From Lenisia limosa (lineage: Eukaryota; Breviatea): a stretch of 37,566 nucleotides of DNA. Both the position numbers and the translations under genes were made by a program. The DNA lies in the NCBI GenBank assembly GCA_001655205.1, contig LPNZ01009981.1, positions 1-37,566 on the forward strand, written 5' to 3'. Shown here piece by piece: positions 12,001 through 21,092 of this stretch (positions are counted from its first letter, which is position 1; each line of letters begins with the position of its first letter). The notes beneath the pieces were generated by a model that had not been told where the DNA came from, made no database searches, and worked only from the letters and a program-made list of their open reading frames with translations.

Positions 12001-15000
12001 CCGACAGGGCAAATATCGCCATTGACTGTTGGGCGGGCAATTGTCGTGCCACCTGAACAGTACCATCCCTCGTCACATGGACCTGTGATTGCTGAACCTG
12101 GGGAACTGCCATCACAGTAAAAGCCCGGGGAGCAGGATTGGCAGTCTTCCACACGTTCTAACCCGGCGAGAAGAGAGGCGCTACCAGTTGGACAAAGAAC
12201 AGGCATTGTTGAGGCCTGTAAACAGTAATAACCGGCTGGACACTCACCGCCGTCTTTGGAAGCCAAGCCCAAAGTACAAGCATCATCACCACAACCGATG
12301 GTACAATATTGCCCCGCAGAACACTCGGGACCAACAGCAGACATCGCGGTTGTAGGACAATAGTGACCTCCCGAACATGGTGTACATTGGTCGACATTAA
12401 AAAGATCGGTAGAAGCAGAAAATGATCCAATAGGGCACGATGATGGACTAACTCCTGTCCCGTTTGGACAGAAATGTCCGGTAGAACAGTCAGCCGGTAT
12501 GATAGTGGTTGGTCCACATTGTTTACCGGCAGGGCACGACACACATTCTGACAACCCAATAGTACCACTATACATCCCTGCCACACATGGTAAGGGATCA
12601 GCAGTACCAAAGCCCGTTGATGAAACGTCTCCGGGACAATAATGTCCCTCGGGACAGGGGCCACCATTTACGGATGCCATGGGTTGGGCTGTTTGTTGGG
12701 CAGTCTTACACCAATAACCGGGTTCACAGGGGCCTGACGCTGCCCCAAGGCCTAAAATAGTGAAAGCGAGATAAAATTTTAATCATATTCAAATAGCAGT
12801 ATTTTTTTATGCTTGATGATGTATCCTACACTCACCGACCCAACATACCAAGAGAAGCACAGAACTGTCCAGCGGGACAATCTTCACAGAGAACTGGGTC
12901 TGTTGCACCAGATGATGGAAGAATCTTGCCGATGGCACATGGTAAGGGGTTAATTGTTCCGGCGGAGCATGTATGACCTGGAGGGCATGGTCCACCACCT
13001 TGGCTTGTTGACGCAGGGGCTGAAAGAAACGCCCCGCCACTACAGTAATATCCAGCTTGGCAGTCTCCAGCGGGCGTTCCCATTCCGGGAATGTCACAGT
13101 ATTGACCTGGAGGAAATTAAATACTGTTGTTGACCCATTTCATTTCCGTGTGTCTTTTCCAATTCCCCATCCCCCTTCATAGTTACATTTCAATAAGAAT
13201 GACGGGTAATGTAAAGTGTATTTCCGTTTAACATGAAATAATAATAACAAACAACCAACATACCTGGGGGACACAGAGCGCACTGGGTGGAGTTCGAGAG
13301 GTTGATAGCTGACGACGCGGTTCCAATTGGGCAAAGTTGTGGGGAGTCAGTCCCAAGGGGACAATAACGGCCGGCCGGGCAATCCAGGTAAATCTGGGTA
13401 CCAAGTCCCGGGCAGTAGTATCCTGACGGACAGTCTTGGCAAGCACTCTGGCCCGACTCAGTTGTGTAAGTACCAGGAGGACATAGTGTGTGGTTAGCTG
13501 CAGCGGCCTCACTGTAAGAACCTGGTGCATGAGAGAGGGACGGTAACATTACAATTGAAAATTTATTAGATTTATTAGTTTAGAGAGTTTGAATATATTA
13601 GAGTCATCATATGTTTGCAAAAAAAGTTTACAAATTGAGGAATGGACAAATAACATACCTGGTGGAGTAATATGCTGCATGGGGCTTTCAGCCGTACCAT
13701 CACAGTAGAACCCAGCTTGGCATTCACCAGTCACGGTTGCAAGTCCATTGGCTTCGCAATAGTAACCGGCGGTACACGGGTTACAGTCTATGAGGGCAGC
13801 AACACCGGTTCCAGGAGCAAATGTACCACGTGGACAAGGTTGCGGCGCGGCTGAGCCAGTAACACAGTAATGCCCAACAGGACAAATGTCCCCTGTGAAG
13901 TCGCCAGTGGGTGCTGATGATGACGCTGTTGTGATGCAGTAGTAGCCTTGGAGACAGTCGGCTGTGGGGGACGTGAGTGCTATGCCGTTGCAGTACTGGC
14001 CGCCTGGGCAAGAGACGCACTCGGAGAGGCTTCGGAGACCGGTCACATTACTGAAGGTTCCTGAGGGTGTCAATACGGTTATTTTATGGACTCAAGAAAA
14101 CTTTTCCAAAACACGAAGAATAATTATTGAATAGCAAACCTGGAGGACAGCCCTCAGCAGCAGTACTTGACTCAACACAGTAGAAGCCCATGGGACAAGG
14201 AAGCGGCTCTTCCATTCCCCAAGTCAGACAGATAGTTCCGGCTGGGCATGGCGTACACGCAGCAGCTAAGCGTTCACCTTCCACACTGTTATAGTATCCT
14301 GGAGCACAGGCGTTCTGGGTTGGCGAGTCGGAACCCGCAAGGCACCAATGTCCCTTTTGACACAATCCATCAGGTGCATCCAAACCCCCACTGCAGAAGC
14401 GACCAGCAGGGCATTCAAGGCAGTCCGTAATGACTTCTCCAAGAAGACTGGGGTTATAGTACCCGGGTATGCACGGGACGGGGGCTGCAACGGCTTCAGG
14501 GCAGTAGTGTCCCACGGGACAAGGATCAATTTGCCCTGTCGGAACGTGGTCGGTCCCAAGTGGGCATGTCATGCTTTTTGGGCATCTATTGAGGGCCATT
14601 TCAGCATCAGACGTGCCTTCTTGGTGACAGTAGAATCCTGCCGAGCACGACGAGCAAACTGACTGACCTGAAGGTGAATATTCTCCAATGAGGCAAGGAT
14701 CTGGAGTGATAGTTGTACCCGTGCATTTATATCCAGCTGGGCAGGCAGCGCAGCTCAAAAGGGCAGTTCCTCCTGTAGCTTCCCGATACGTGCCTGGGGG
14801 GCAAGACGCCGGGGTAGTGGAAGGACTTTCGCAAAAGTATCCTGAAACATTAAGAATGGCAACAACAAAGTGCAATAATTCAACAAAACAAGTAAAAATG
14901 TGATTTGTAACATATTTTGCTAGTATGACCCAAACTGTTGGCCAGTCTCGTAAATAATAGCATAATCTTTCAAGCTGGAAATGACGGGTTTCTATCAATC

Positions 15001-18000
15001 ATATTAAATGAAGAAATTTCGTCATACCTGCAGGGCACGAGGTGCACTCATAGCTGGCAACAAGATCGGTTGCTGCGGTATAGGTACCACTTGGACAGGG
15101 ATATGATGTTGCGGTGGGAGTGGACTCAGGGCAGTAATGACCAGTTGCACAAGGGCCGGAAATTGCTGAGTCTCCACCCAGGCAGAAAGAGCCTGGAAAA
15201 TCAGTAATTGCCCAGTATACCAGGATACGTGAAACAATAAAGCAATATGGATTTTATAGATTTGGACCCCCCCCCCCCCNNNNNNNNNNNNNNNNNNNNN
15301 NNNNNNNNNNNNNNNNNNNNNNNNNNNNNNNNNNNNNNNNNNNNNNNNNNNNNNNNNNNNNNNNNNNNNNNNNTGCAAAACTTGCAATGTGTTGCTCAAC
15401 CCACCCTGAGTACAACTGTAGCATTCACTTGAGGCTGTGAGCGACACCATTGGAGAATATGTTCCTGTGTGTGATAAACTGTTTGGAACAAAAAAAAACG
15501 GTCTGCCATACAGGGAATAATTTACATGGTACATTATCTCTTATGGTGTACTGCTCAAATCCAGTTGAGAAAAAAGCACAACATACCTGGGAGACAAGGG
15601 AATGAATTGGGTGTTGGTGTGCCTAAGGGGCAATAGAAACCCGCAGCACAAGGCAGCGACGAGCTGGCCCACTTTCCCGTTCCGGCAGCACATGCACGGC
15701 CGGCGGGACAAGTTGTGCAGTCTTCGGCTCGGATGAGAGAAGTTTCGCCAGTGTAGGTTCCGGCCAAACATGGGTAATCCGTGGGGTTGACAGTGCCTAA
15801 GGGGCAATAGTGACCCTCTGCGCACGGCGTTGAGGGGAGTGACAGGCCAGAGGTCGGGCATGATTGACCTAAAGAGAGTAGGGTAGTGAATGAATGAATC
15901 ATATTGAACTAAAAGACTCCATAAGACATAAAATATGTATGTAAGAAGAAAGAAAAGTATAGAGATGTTGAAATGACCACATTTCAAATGACATTGGGAG
16001 GAGGCAAACCTGGAGTACAATCTTCACAAGAGAGGACGTTAACACCTCCGATGACAGATCTAAAGGTTCCCGCAGGGCAGGGTGTTGGAGATATCGAGCC
16101 AGCTGGACAGTAGTTTCCAGTGGGACACTCTGAACAATCCGAAGCATCCTAGATAGTCAATTTCATATTCAAAAATTGCCTGGGTCTGCTTTTTTGTATA
16201 GTTTATATTAATGTGGTTCATTGAACATCTTAACGAGATCTAGCCACCCACCACTAAACCTGAGACGGAACCAGTGTACTTTCCAGCAGGACACGAGACG
16301 CCAGTTCCAGGAACAATCGTAGATGGGGTGGAACCTTAGCGCGTCAGATGAGTAATACTCACATTTATACACATCTACCAAAGAAGTAATCACATTTATG
16401 AAAAAAAGATACCAAGCTCGGACTTGTTTTGATACATAAAGACGGGAAACTAATGATCCTTGATGTTGTTATCCGTTACTGGGGGTGGGCGGAGAAATAA
16501 ATATCAATATGAAACCTCTGAAAGGAGAGAACCATATCGCCTTACCATACCTGGTCCGCAAAGGTAGCCAGCAGGGCAGAGTAAACTATCATCAATGCAA
16601 GCCTGGGGGCAGTACGATCCGGACGGGCATTGGAGACACGCGGATATGAGGGATGATCCATGCTCAGAGTTATAGGTTCCTGCAAGGCAGTCTAAAGCAG
16701 TTGGTAATGTCTAAATTACATTTCTAAAATTAATAGACAAGAAACGAAGTAAAATAAATATTGACAAGTCAAACTACTTGCAATGTGAAATCTGACTAAT
16801 GACATTCATATCAAATCATATTTAAAAGGCTTTTCTGTTTCTTTGACATTCACTACAGAAACAGACACCGTGTCAATGTAACCCAAACACTTTTCTCAAA
16901 ATATGATTAAAACTTCAACTCAAGCAACATATACGAGGCTTTGATTGCTTTTTTCAAAATTTAACGAGGAGGGAGAGTAAAACATACCAGTAGAAATTCC
17001 ACCACTGCACCAATGGCCTGGTTGGCAAAGGTTGTCAGAGAGCATTTCAAAGTAGGTCAGAGCAAGACTCTGGGCAGGGTGTTAACAGCAAATCCAGTAA
17101 ATAATCATATCATTTGTTATTCTCCCCACAAGCATCTATTATGACAGATAATCATATATAGTATCATCAAAAAAATATGGCGAAGGTGGCGAAAAAACAA
17201 AAACTACTCAATTCTGATAAAGAAACGCACAAAACCTCAAACGTTGCAAAAATAACCCGCGGTGCACGCTTCACAGGCTAATGCCTGGGTGGCCTGGCCT
17301 GATAAGCGGCCGAATGTCAGGACTGGACACGGAATGGGCTGTGGTGATAATGCCTAGATGGTTAACAAGGGTGGTAATGCCTGAGGAGTTAGAGTCGAGT
17401 CGTAGGAGTGTAAAAATGCCATTTCAAGAAAATACTGTCTGTGGAAATAAGAAAAGCATGAAAAAGCCGACAGATGTGATAGAAACCATTTCGAGCACCC
17501 CCCCCCCCCNNNNNNNNNNNNNNNNNNNNNNNNNNNNNNNNNNNNNNNNNNNNNNNNNNNNNNNNNNNNNNNNNNNNNNNNNNNNNNNNNNNNNNNNNNN
17601 NNNNNNNNNNNNNNNNNNNNNNNNNNNNNNNNNNNNNNNNNNNNNNNNNNNNNNNNNNNNNNNNNNNNNNNNNNNNNNNNNNNNNNNNNNNNNNNNNTTT
17701 TTGAGAAATATTATTTGCGCTTTTCTTTTTTTTAAAAAAGAAAACAAGTTGTGAAGAGGAAACAAGTTGTGAAAAGAAAACAAGTTGTAAAAAGAAGAAA
17801 ACAAGTTGTAAAAAGAACAAGTTAAAAGAAAACAAGTTGTAAAAATTCCCAATAGTATCCATGTCACCTCAAAAAAACAACCCCGACCCCCTTCCCACCA
17901 GCTGGACACGTGGAACAAGACACTCCAACAGATCCGGATATCGCGTACGATCCTGCTAAGCATGCCACGGCCGCTGAGCTAAAACCGATTACAGATTCTC

Positions 18001-20619
18001 ATTTAACACGCTTCTAAAATTGGCAAATTATATATGAAAAACACATAAAGATGATTGCGCAAAAGAGAAAATGTAAATAGTAACAAAATAAACAGCTCAT
18101 TCCCCCCCCCCTACCCTGCCGTAGGACAGATANNNNNNNNNNNNNNNNNNNNNNNNNNNNNNNNNNNNNNNNNNNNNNNNNNNNNNNNNNNNNNNNNNNN
18201 NNNNNNNNNNNNNNNNNNNNNNNNNNNNNNNNNCGCTTGCGCCACCCGTACTGTGCGTACCCTTGGGACACGGGACTGCGATTGACGAATACGTATCAGG
18301 GCAGAAAGACCCTGTTTTATCAGACCTTGGAAAACGGCACTTGCATTCCCTTCAAGATATCATTCTAATGCTCTGCTGAAAAAAAACAAACAGGAACAGA
18401 ACTAGGCAAACACAACTCTTCAACACACTACAGCCTCCCTCATACCAGAAGGACAGGGCGTGCACGTTGCCTGATTGCCCGAACTGTATGTTCCTGGGGT
18501 GCATGCAACGACGTTGGCAGCAGTCGTATCAGGACACGCGTGCCCAGGGGGACAGTCCTAGACAATTACGAAAACACATCAGAATATGAAAACAGTGATG
18601 ATAATTCATTAACTTTTGGAAATGTTGTTGAGAATGCTTCTTGACTGGTTGGTTTGATATGACTTGCTGGATGGAACGTGGAATTATATGAAGATTGCTC
18701 AAAAAGGATGGGGTCATACAACAGTTAATATAATCTTTGTAGCGATTAAAAAAATTGCACAAGTATCTGGTCAAACAAAAAAAAGGAATACGAAGCATGG
18801 TTCTATGAAAAAAATCAAATACATCTTTACCCTGATCATCATAATTATCGATTACATATTCTGCCCCAGCAAACGACACAATGTGCCGCACCCTCGACAC
18901 TATAGGTCCCAGCAGGACATGAAACTGATGGAGATGTATCAACCCTGTCACACTCCGATCCTGCTGCACACAACTGTTGATAGTGAAGCATGTCACTTGC
19001 TCAATTTTATCGGAGTTAATTAAAAAAAAAAAAGCACCCACAGTTGTCAATATAAACAATTCAGAATATATCAAAATAATCAAATATATTGTGAGAGGAG
19101 GAGAGTAAAAATTGAAATTATTTAAAACAAATACAACAAAAACCGACGCTATTCGCTTAGCTTGTGAAACAATAGATGACAACAAAACAAAACGAAATAA
19201 AAACAGCGCAGGTTACAAAACAGTCAAGTTGCACGCTCACAGTACAAGAGGACGCACCACCGGCTGAATAAGATCCGGGTGAGCACGGCTGTGGAGGCAG
19301 GGACGGATCACTACACTCAGACCCCGCAGGACATGGCGAGCAAATATCATCACCATCAAGTGAATATGTTCCTGGAGTTATAAAAATTATGCTCAGAGGC
19401 TGTAAAAGGGTGGAATGACTGCACTTCATGTTTTATTATTTTAATACACCACCAATTTGTGCAAAAACAAATTTTCAAGAATTCATTTAATTTTCTGAAA
19501 CAATAGTTCAAACTGAAGGTTGTTCTAAGCCACCAGCGTATTTCATATACATTCACAATGGGATTTTAACACAATTCTCAAGACTCATTGCATCTAACCT
19601 GGTGTGCACGCAGAGGGCGTGCCTGAGGCGCTAACACATCCAAAGCCCCGGGGACAAGGCTGGCATTCCACTTCAGCAAGGCCTGAATACTACAATGTCA
19701 GTCCAAACCATCAGCCTGGAGTGGGGCTATCATTCGAAGTGCTAGTTACCACTGTTGGCATACATATCCAGCAGGACAAGCCGTGGGGAGAAGTTCGGGG
19801 GTAGCACAAAAGCTGCCAGCCGGACATTCAGTGCAGGATGACTCGCCCAGACCAGAGTATTGCCCTGATACTGATGGGTGGGTAAAGAATTAATTGTGGA
19901 AGAAAAATTGGTGTCTCTGTGTGTGTTTGGTGTCAAGCAAGACAATAATGAGTCTTATTTAGCATATTAGCCCAAGAAACCTATTTTCCAATTGTTACTA
20001 ATACTGTTTCCAAACGTAGGTAGAAACGTGCAATTGAAATAATAAAAACAAAATAAAAAATGATGCCAAGTAAACCATCGAATATTTCCAGGCTCAAATT
20101 TATAATTTATAAAGTTAATGATTCCTTATTGTGTGAATACTCTAACGCAACGTCAACAACTTCTATTAGTACACTCACCGGAACAAGGTACAGGAAGTTC
20201 GTTCATGTTGGGACAGCTGTAGCCGGCAGGACAAGGTCGACACGAAGTCTGGCCGTATGCTGTGGAGTACTCTCCTGTTTCACAATCCTGCCCGGGTGAA
20301 CCGTAGGCAGCAGACGAGGGCCAAAATTAATGGCCACATTTGTACGAGAACTCATATTTCCCGCCTTACTTTACATGTTGAAATATGAGATGCTCCAATT
20401 GAAGGGGAGTAGGTGCCCGGAGAACAAGAATGGAGACTACCACCAGTGCAGCTATTACGTTAGATATGAAAATACTCCCTGTTTATCTCACTATGAGCCA
20501 CTTGGGCAACTTAGACAAAGGGCTCCAAACTCATAGGTACCTGGAGCACAAACTGAAACGCAAATAGGGAGGATAACCAGAATAGCTAGCCACGCTAAAT
20601 CTATTTGAAGAGACTTCAT
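1..20619 (-). CDS. Giant single-pass membrane protein: Cys-rich repeat ectodomain, TM helix, DPxTG-repeat and coiled-coil cytoplasmic tail (3' end off the left edge)
   Basis: One gene can be followed from a signal-peptide ATG at 20619 to the left edge, where an exon is still open. I reconstructed about 47 exons (about 11.5 kb of coding sequence, about 3,850 codons); exon positions are given in the segment entries below. Nearly every splice junction closes in phase with a GT donor and AG acceptor. The exceptions are 8011/7849 and 3480/3373, where phases disagree, and the junctions that span the gaps at 4751-4950 and 17510-17697. Order of parts: signal peptide, cysteine-rich repeats of the GCC2/GCC3 (ephrin-receptor-like) type, a membrane-proximal domain, one TM helix, basic juxtamembrane tail, DPxTG repeats, coiled coil. 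The ectodomain is presumably disulphide-rich and secreted through the ER. I do not know a characterised protein with this full order; a surface adhesion, mechanosensing or coat role is only inference. An automated annotation might split it into several genes. Confidence 0.82.
3660..3734. ncRNA. Candidate structured RNA in a long intron of the giant gene
   Basis: Inside the 640-nt intron 3513-4152 there is a GC-richer island that can fold. GCA (3660-3662), GCCC (3665-3668) and CACG (3670-3673) pair with TGC (3732-3734), GGGC (3725-3728) and CGTG (3719-3722). An inner hairpin pairs GTTGCACT (3688-3695) with AGTGCGAT (3704-3711), including two G-T wobbles, around an 8-nt loop. The strand is unknown because the stems form on both. 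It has no match to tRNA or snRNA consensus that I can see, and its likeness to 5S rRNA is too weak to call. Confidence 0.22.
4294..4462. repeat. Duplicated 29-bp block in an intron of the giant gene
   Basis: Two almost identical copies, cctttgccaactctattctg and onward, lie at 4294-4322 and 4434-4462, differing at one position (c/t at 4317/4457). A third copy appears to begin at 4951 (caactctatt), exactly where the gap 4751-4950 ends. The copies are intronic. Confidence 0.6.
4751..4950. other. Assembly gap in an intron, or hiding an exon, of the giant gene
   Basis: This run of 200 N follows a run of 10 C. The exons on both sides (5125-4991 ending in phase 0, 4578-4485 starting in phase 2) do not join in frame, so a short exon may be hidden. 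The other gaps at 1010-1087, 5481-5549, 5929-6006, 15280-15373, 21614-21705, 23784-23804 and 32590-32696 lie in introns or at intron edges. Confidence 0.75.
5568..5620 (+). repeat. Dispersed repeat copy (intronic, giant gene)
   Basis: The segment with gtcttttttcgaaccgaag and gaagccttaggtatcatcat shares an 18-nt block (17 of 18 identical) with 32952-32969. Its second half, ccgaagtgaagcc followed by tcatcatg, matches 37360-37384. The gap 5481-5549 ends just upstream and may hide the other half of the element. Confidence 0.45.
6370..7598 (-). other. Cytoplasmic DP-x-TG repeat exon of the giant gene
   Basis: This 1,229-nt exon (409 codons) runs from the acceptor at 7598 (CCTTAG before GACATT) to the donor after 6370 (GTAAAT). 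It carries about seven degenerate copies of a motif like I-D-P-x-T-G-x-x-x-P-I-G: I-N-P-E-T-G-S-L-I-T-G-P, Y-D-P-S-T-G-L-F-M-L-Q-P-G, Y-H-P-E-T-H-G-L-F-C-L-H-P-G, Y-D-P-V-E-N-T-I-V, I-D-P-F-S-N-I-K-C-P, I-D-P-T-S-G-E-P-F-P-I-G-G and M-D-S-F-G-Q-V-F-P-L-S-G. Spacing is roughly 30-45 residues. Plakin repeats also use I-D-P-x-T-G, but the rest of the unit differs. It ends in an alanine-rich helical stretch. I do not recognise a named domain; a repeat-built protein-binding or structural region is inference. Confidence 0.7.
7765..8239 (-). other. Juxtamembrane cytoplasmic exons with coiled-coil character
   Basis: The exon 8239 to about 8011 completes the Arg codon split at 8323 and reads V-L-R-D-Q-N-E-N-L-K-A-L-L-L, a heptad-like amphipathic stretch, then a basic K-R-K-G-L-A-G-L-S and a helical H-E-A-A-R-T-A-T-A-E. 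The next supported exon is 7849-7765 (H-L-A-S-L-A-D-R-F-E-S-L-V), ending at GTTGGT in phase 0. The junction between the two does not close: a phase-0 donor (GTAATA after 8011) meets an exon that needs phase 2. A mini-exon or an indel in this interval is likely. Confidence 0.55.
8664..8744 (-). other. Transmembrane helix of the giant protein
   Basis: Twenty-seven codons encode a continuous hydrophobic segment running from W-F-L-M-M-M to F-F-I-R-W, flanked by K-T-D on the outer side and R-A-S, then P-P-P-Y-K-R, on the inner side. The positive-inside rule and the upstream signal peptide both give a type I orientation: cysteine repeats outside, coiled coil inside. No second hydrophobic segment of this length is seen in the visible exons. 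Confidence 0.88.
8745..9720 (-). other. Membrane-proximal ectodomain: EGF-like Cys cluster followed by a beta-rich, possibly cupredoxin-like segment
   Basis: After the last GCC-type repeat the Cys pattern changes. C-E-C-F-G and C-L-C-K-P-G-Y-A-Y look EGF-like. Then come acidic Cys clusters (D-S-R-D-P-D-G-E-C-D, P-A-C-E-C) that include one R-D-P-T-T-G-E-L-L-I-P copy of the motif also used in the cytoplasm. From about 9450 to 8850 cysteines disappear and the sequence looks beta-rich, ending in F-T-F-Q-F-T-E-S-G-T-Y-V-F-G-D. A Phe-rich strand followed by S-G-T-Y-x-F is typical of the last strands of cupredoxin-like folds, but no copper ligands are evident. A short acidic stretch (E-E-E-E-E-V) leads towards the TM. 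The fold assignment is inference. Confidence 0.45.
17510..17697. other. Assembly gap hiding a probable exon of the giant gene
   Basis: This run of 188 N follows a run of 13 C. The exon at 17978-17899 ends in phase 1 after C-P-A-G, whereas the exon at 17353-17243 starts in phase 0, so a coding piece that completes a Cys repeat is probably within or next to this gap. Confidence 0.8.
17741..17845. repeat. Minisatellite with unit AAAACAAGTTGTRAAAAG
   Basis: Six imperfect tandem copies of a 16-21-nt unit built on acaagttgt lie in an intron of the giant gene, next to the gap 17510-17697. One copy is shortened (aacaagttaaaag). On the coding (minus) strand the array is pyrimidine-rich, as in CTTTTTACAACTTG. 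Confidence 0.75.
18133..18233. other. Assembly gap inside an exon of the giant gene
   Basis: Coding sequence runs into the gap from the right (G-T-H-S-T-G-G-A-S) and out on the left (I-C-P-T-A-G, ending before GTAGGG at 18114). One exon of 18311-18115 interrupted by the gap is the simplest model. Confidence 0.7.
20492..20619 (-). other. First exon of the giant gene: signal peptide and first Cys motif
   Basis: The ATG at 20619 opens a short basic start (M-K-S-L), a hydrophobic core rich in L, A, I and V, and a small-residue/Cys region (V-S-V-C-A) typical of a cleaved ER signal peptide. It is followed at once by C-A-P-G-T-Y and C-L-S-C-P-S-G, the same motif type as the rest of the ectodomain. 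The donor after 20492 (GTGAGA) splits a Tyr codon that is completed by the exon at 20370-20451 (Y-C-T-G-G), which confirms the junction. The region upstream of the ATG is AT-rich and has no further open frame. Confidence 0.8.
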
Positions 20620-21092
20620 CACGAATTATGGGACTCAAAAGCCCCAAGCAACCCTCGTTTTAGAAGAATGTTATCGTTAAGCGCATTTTGTTTGAAATAG
20701 TCATTCTTTTTTACTTTAAATTATGTAATTATGTAATTATATTAATATACAAAGATAATATAGATAGTTTTGGATATTTTGCAAAAAAAATTGATACTCA
20801 ATCAAAAGTGTATATCTTTATTAGAGGATTCTACTAATAAGATATTTTATTCAAAAACCAGCGTAAAATCAAAATAATTTATTCAAAAATATCCAGTCAA
20901 AAATATTTACGGTTTATGTTCATCTTATAAAGAAAATTTCCAAATATTTTCTCAGATTTTCTCATCAACTAGAAGATTATAGGTGACAAACGAAGCTGTG
21001 TTTATCTGACACTTAAATATTATATTATATTCACGGAGAGAACTCGACTTTATATGATAGTGTAATATTTTGTTCAATTTCCGTTCATCACA
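20620..21092. promoter_or_regulatory. Divergent spacer between the giant gene and the CPTP-like gene
   Basis: These 473 bp lie between two start codons that point away from each other and are strongly AT-rich, with poly-A and poly-T runs and TATA-like stretches near 21021-21035. I see no ORF, tRNA or conserved element in it. By position it must contain both promoters and 5' UTRs, so a shared bidirectional promoter is likely; no specific factor site can be called. Confidence 0.4.

Larger units (their letters stand above)
8323..12751 (-). other. 4.4-kb exon of the giant gene: about three dozen Cys repeats, membrane-proximal domain and TM helix
   Basis: This single exon of 4,429 nt (about 1,476 codons) has its acceptor at 12751 (TTTTAG before GCCTTGG) and its donor at 8323 (before GTATGT). 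The first two thirds contain about 36 G-x-Y-C or G-x-x-C-type motifs, such as G-Y-Y-C-P-S-G, G-F-Y-C-P-N-D and G-H-F-C-P-N-G. A distinct membrane-proximal part and the TM follow. The exon is far larger than any other in the gene, where most exons are 60-280 nt. It starts and ends on split codons (Gly at 12751, Arg at 8323) that match the neighbouring exons. Other frames of this exon also show long ORFs because the repeat codons are periodic; they are shadows. Confidence 0.88.
12849..20451 (-). other. N-terminal ectodomain: exonised C-P-x-G-x-Y-C (GCC2/GCC3-like) repeats
   Basis: Exons on the minus strand, 5' to 3': 20451-20370, 20287-20179, 19864 to about 19764, 19689-19599, 19371-19241, 18973-18875, 18557-18446, 18311-18115 (crossing the gap 18133-18233), 17978-17899, 17353-17243, 17069-16988, 16691-16551, 16334-16252, 16148-16010, 15868-15587, 15464-15405, 15192-15028, 14841-14140, 14060-13659, 13521-13264, 13106-12849. 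Translations repeat a pattern of C-x-x-C-P-A-G-x-Y-C, a short linker, P-C-P-x-G-T-Y-S, and a loop to the next C-x-x-C. This is the ephrin-type-receptor-like (GCC2/GCC3) module, which forms disulphide-linked extracellular rods or ligand-binding surfaces in other proteins. Many introns are phase 1 and fall inside the motif glycine codon. One exon probably lies hidden in the gap 17510-17697, because phases on its two sides do not match. Confidence 0.8.

Noticed and set aside
8323-20451. Regular spaced repeats suggesting a CRISPR-like or satellite array
   Set aside because: The periodicity is at the protein level (Cys motifs) with divergent DNA, and it is interrupted by spliceosomal introns.
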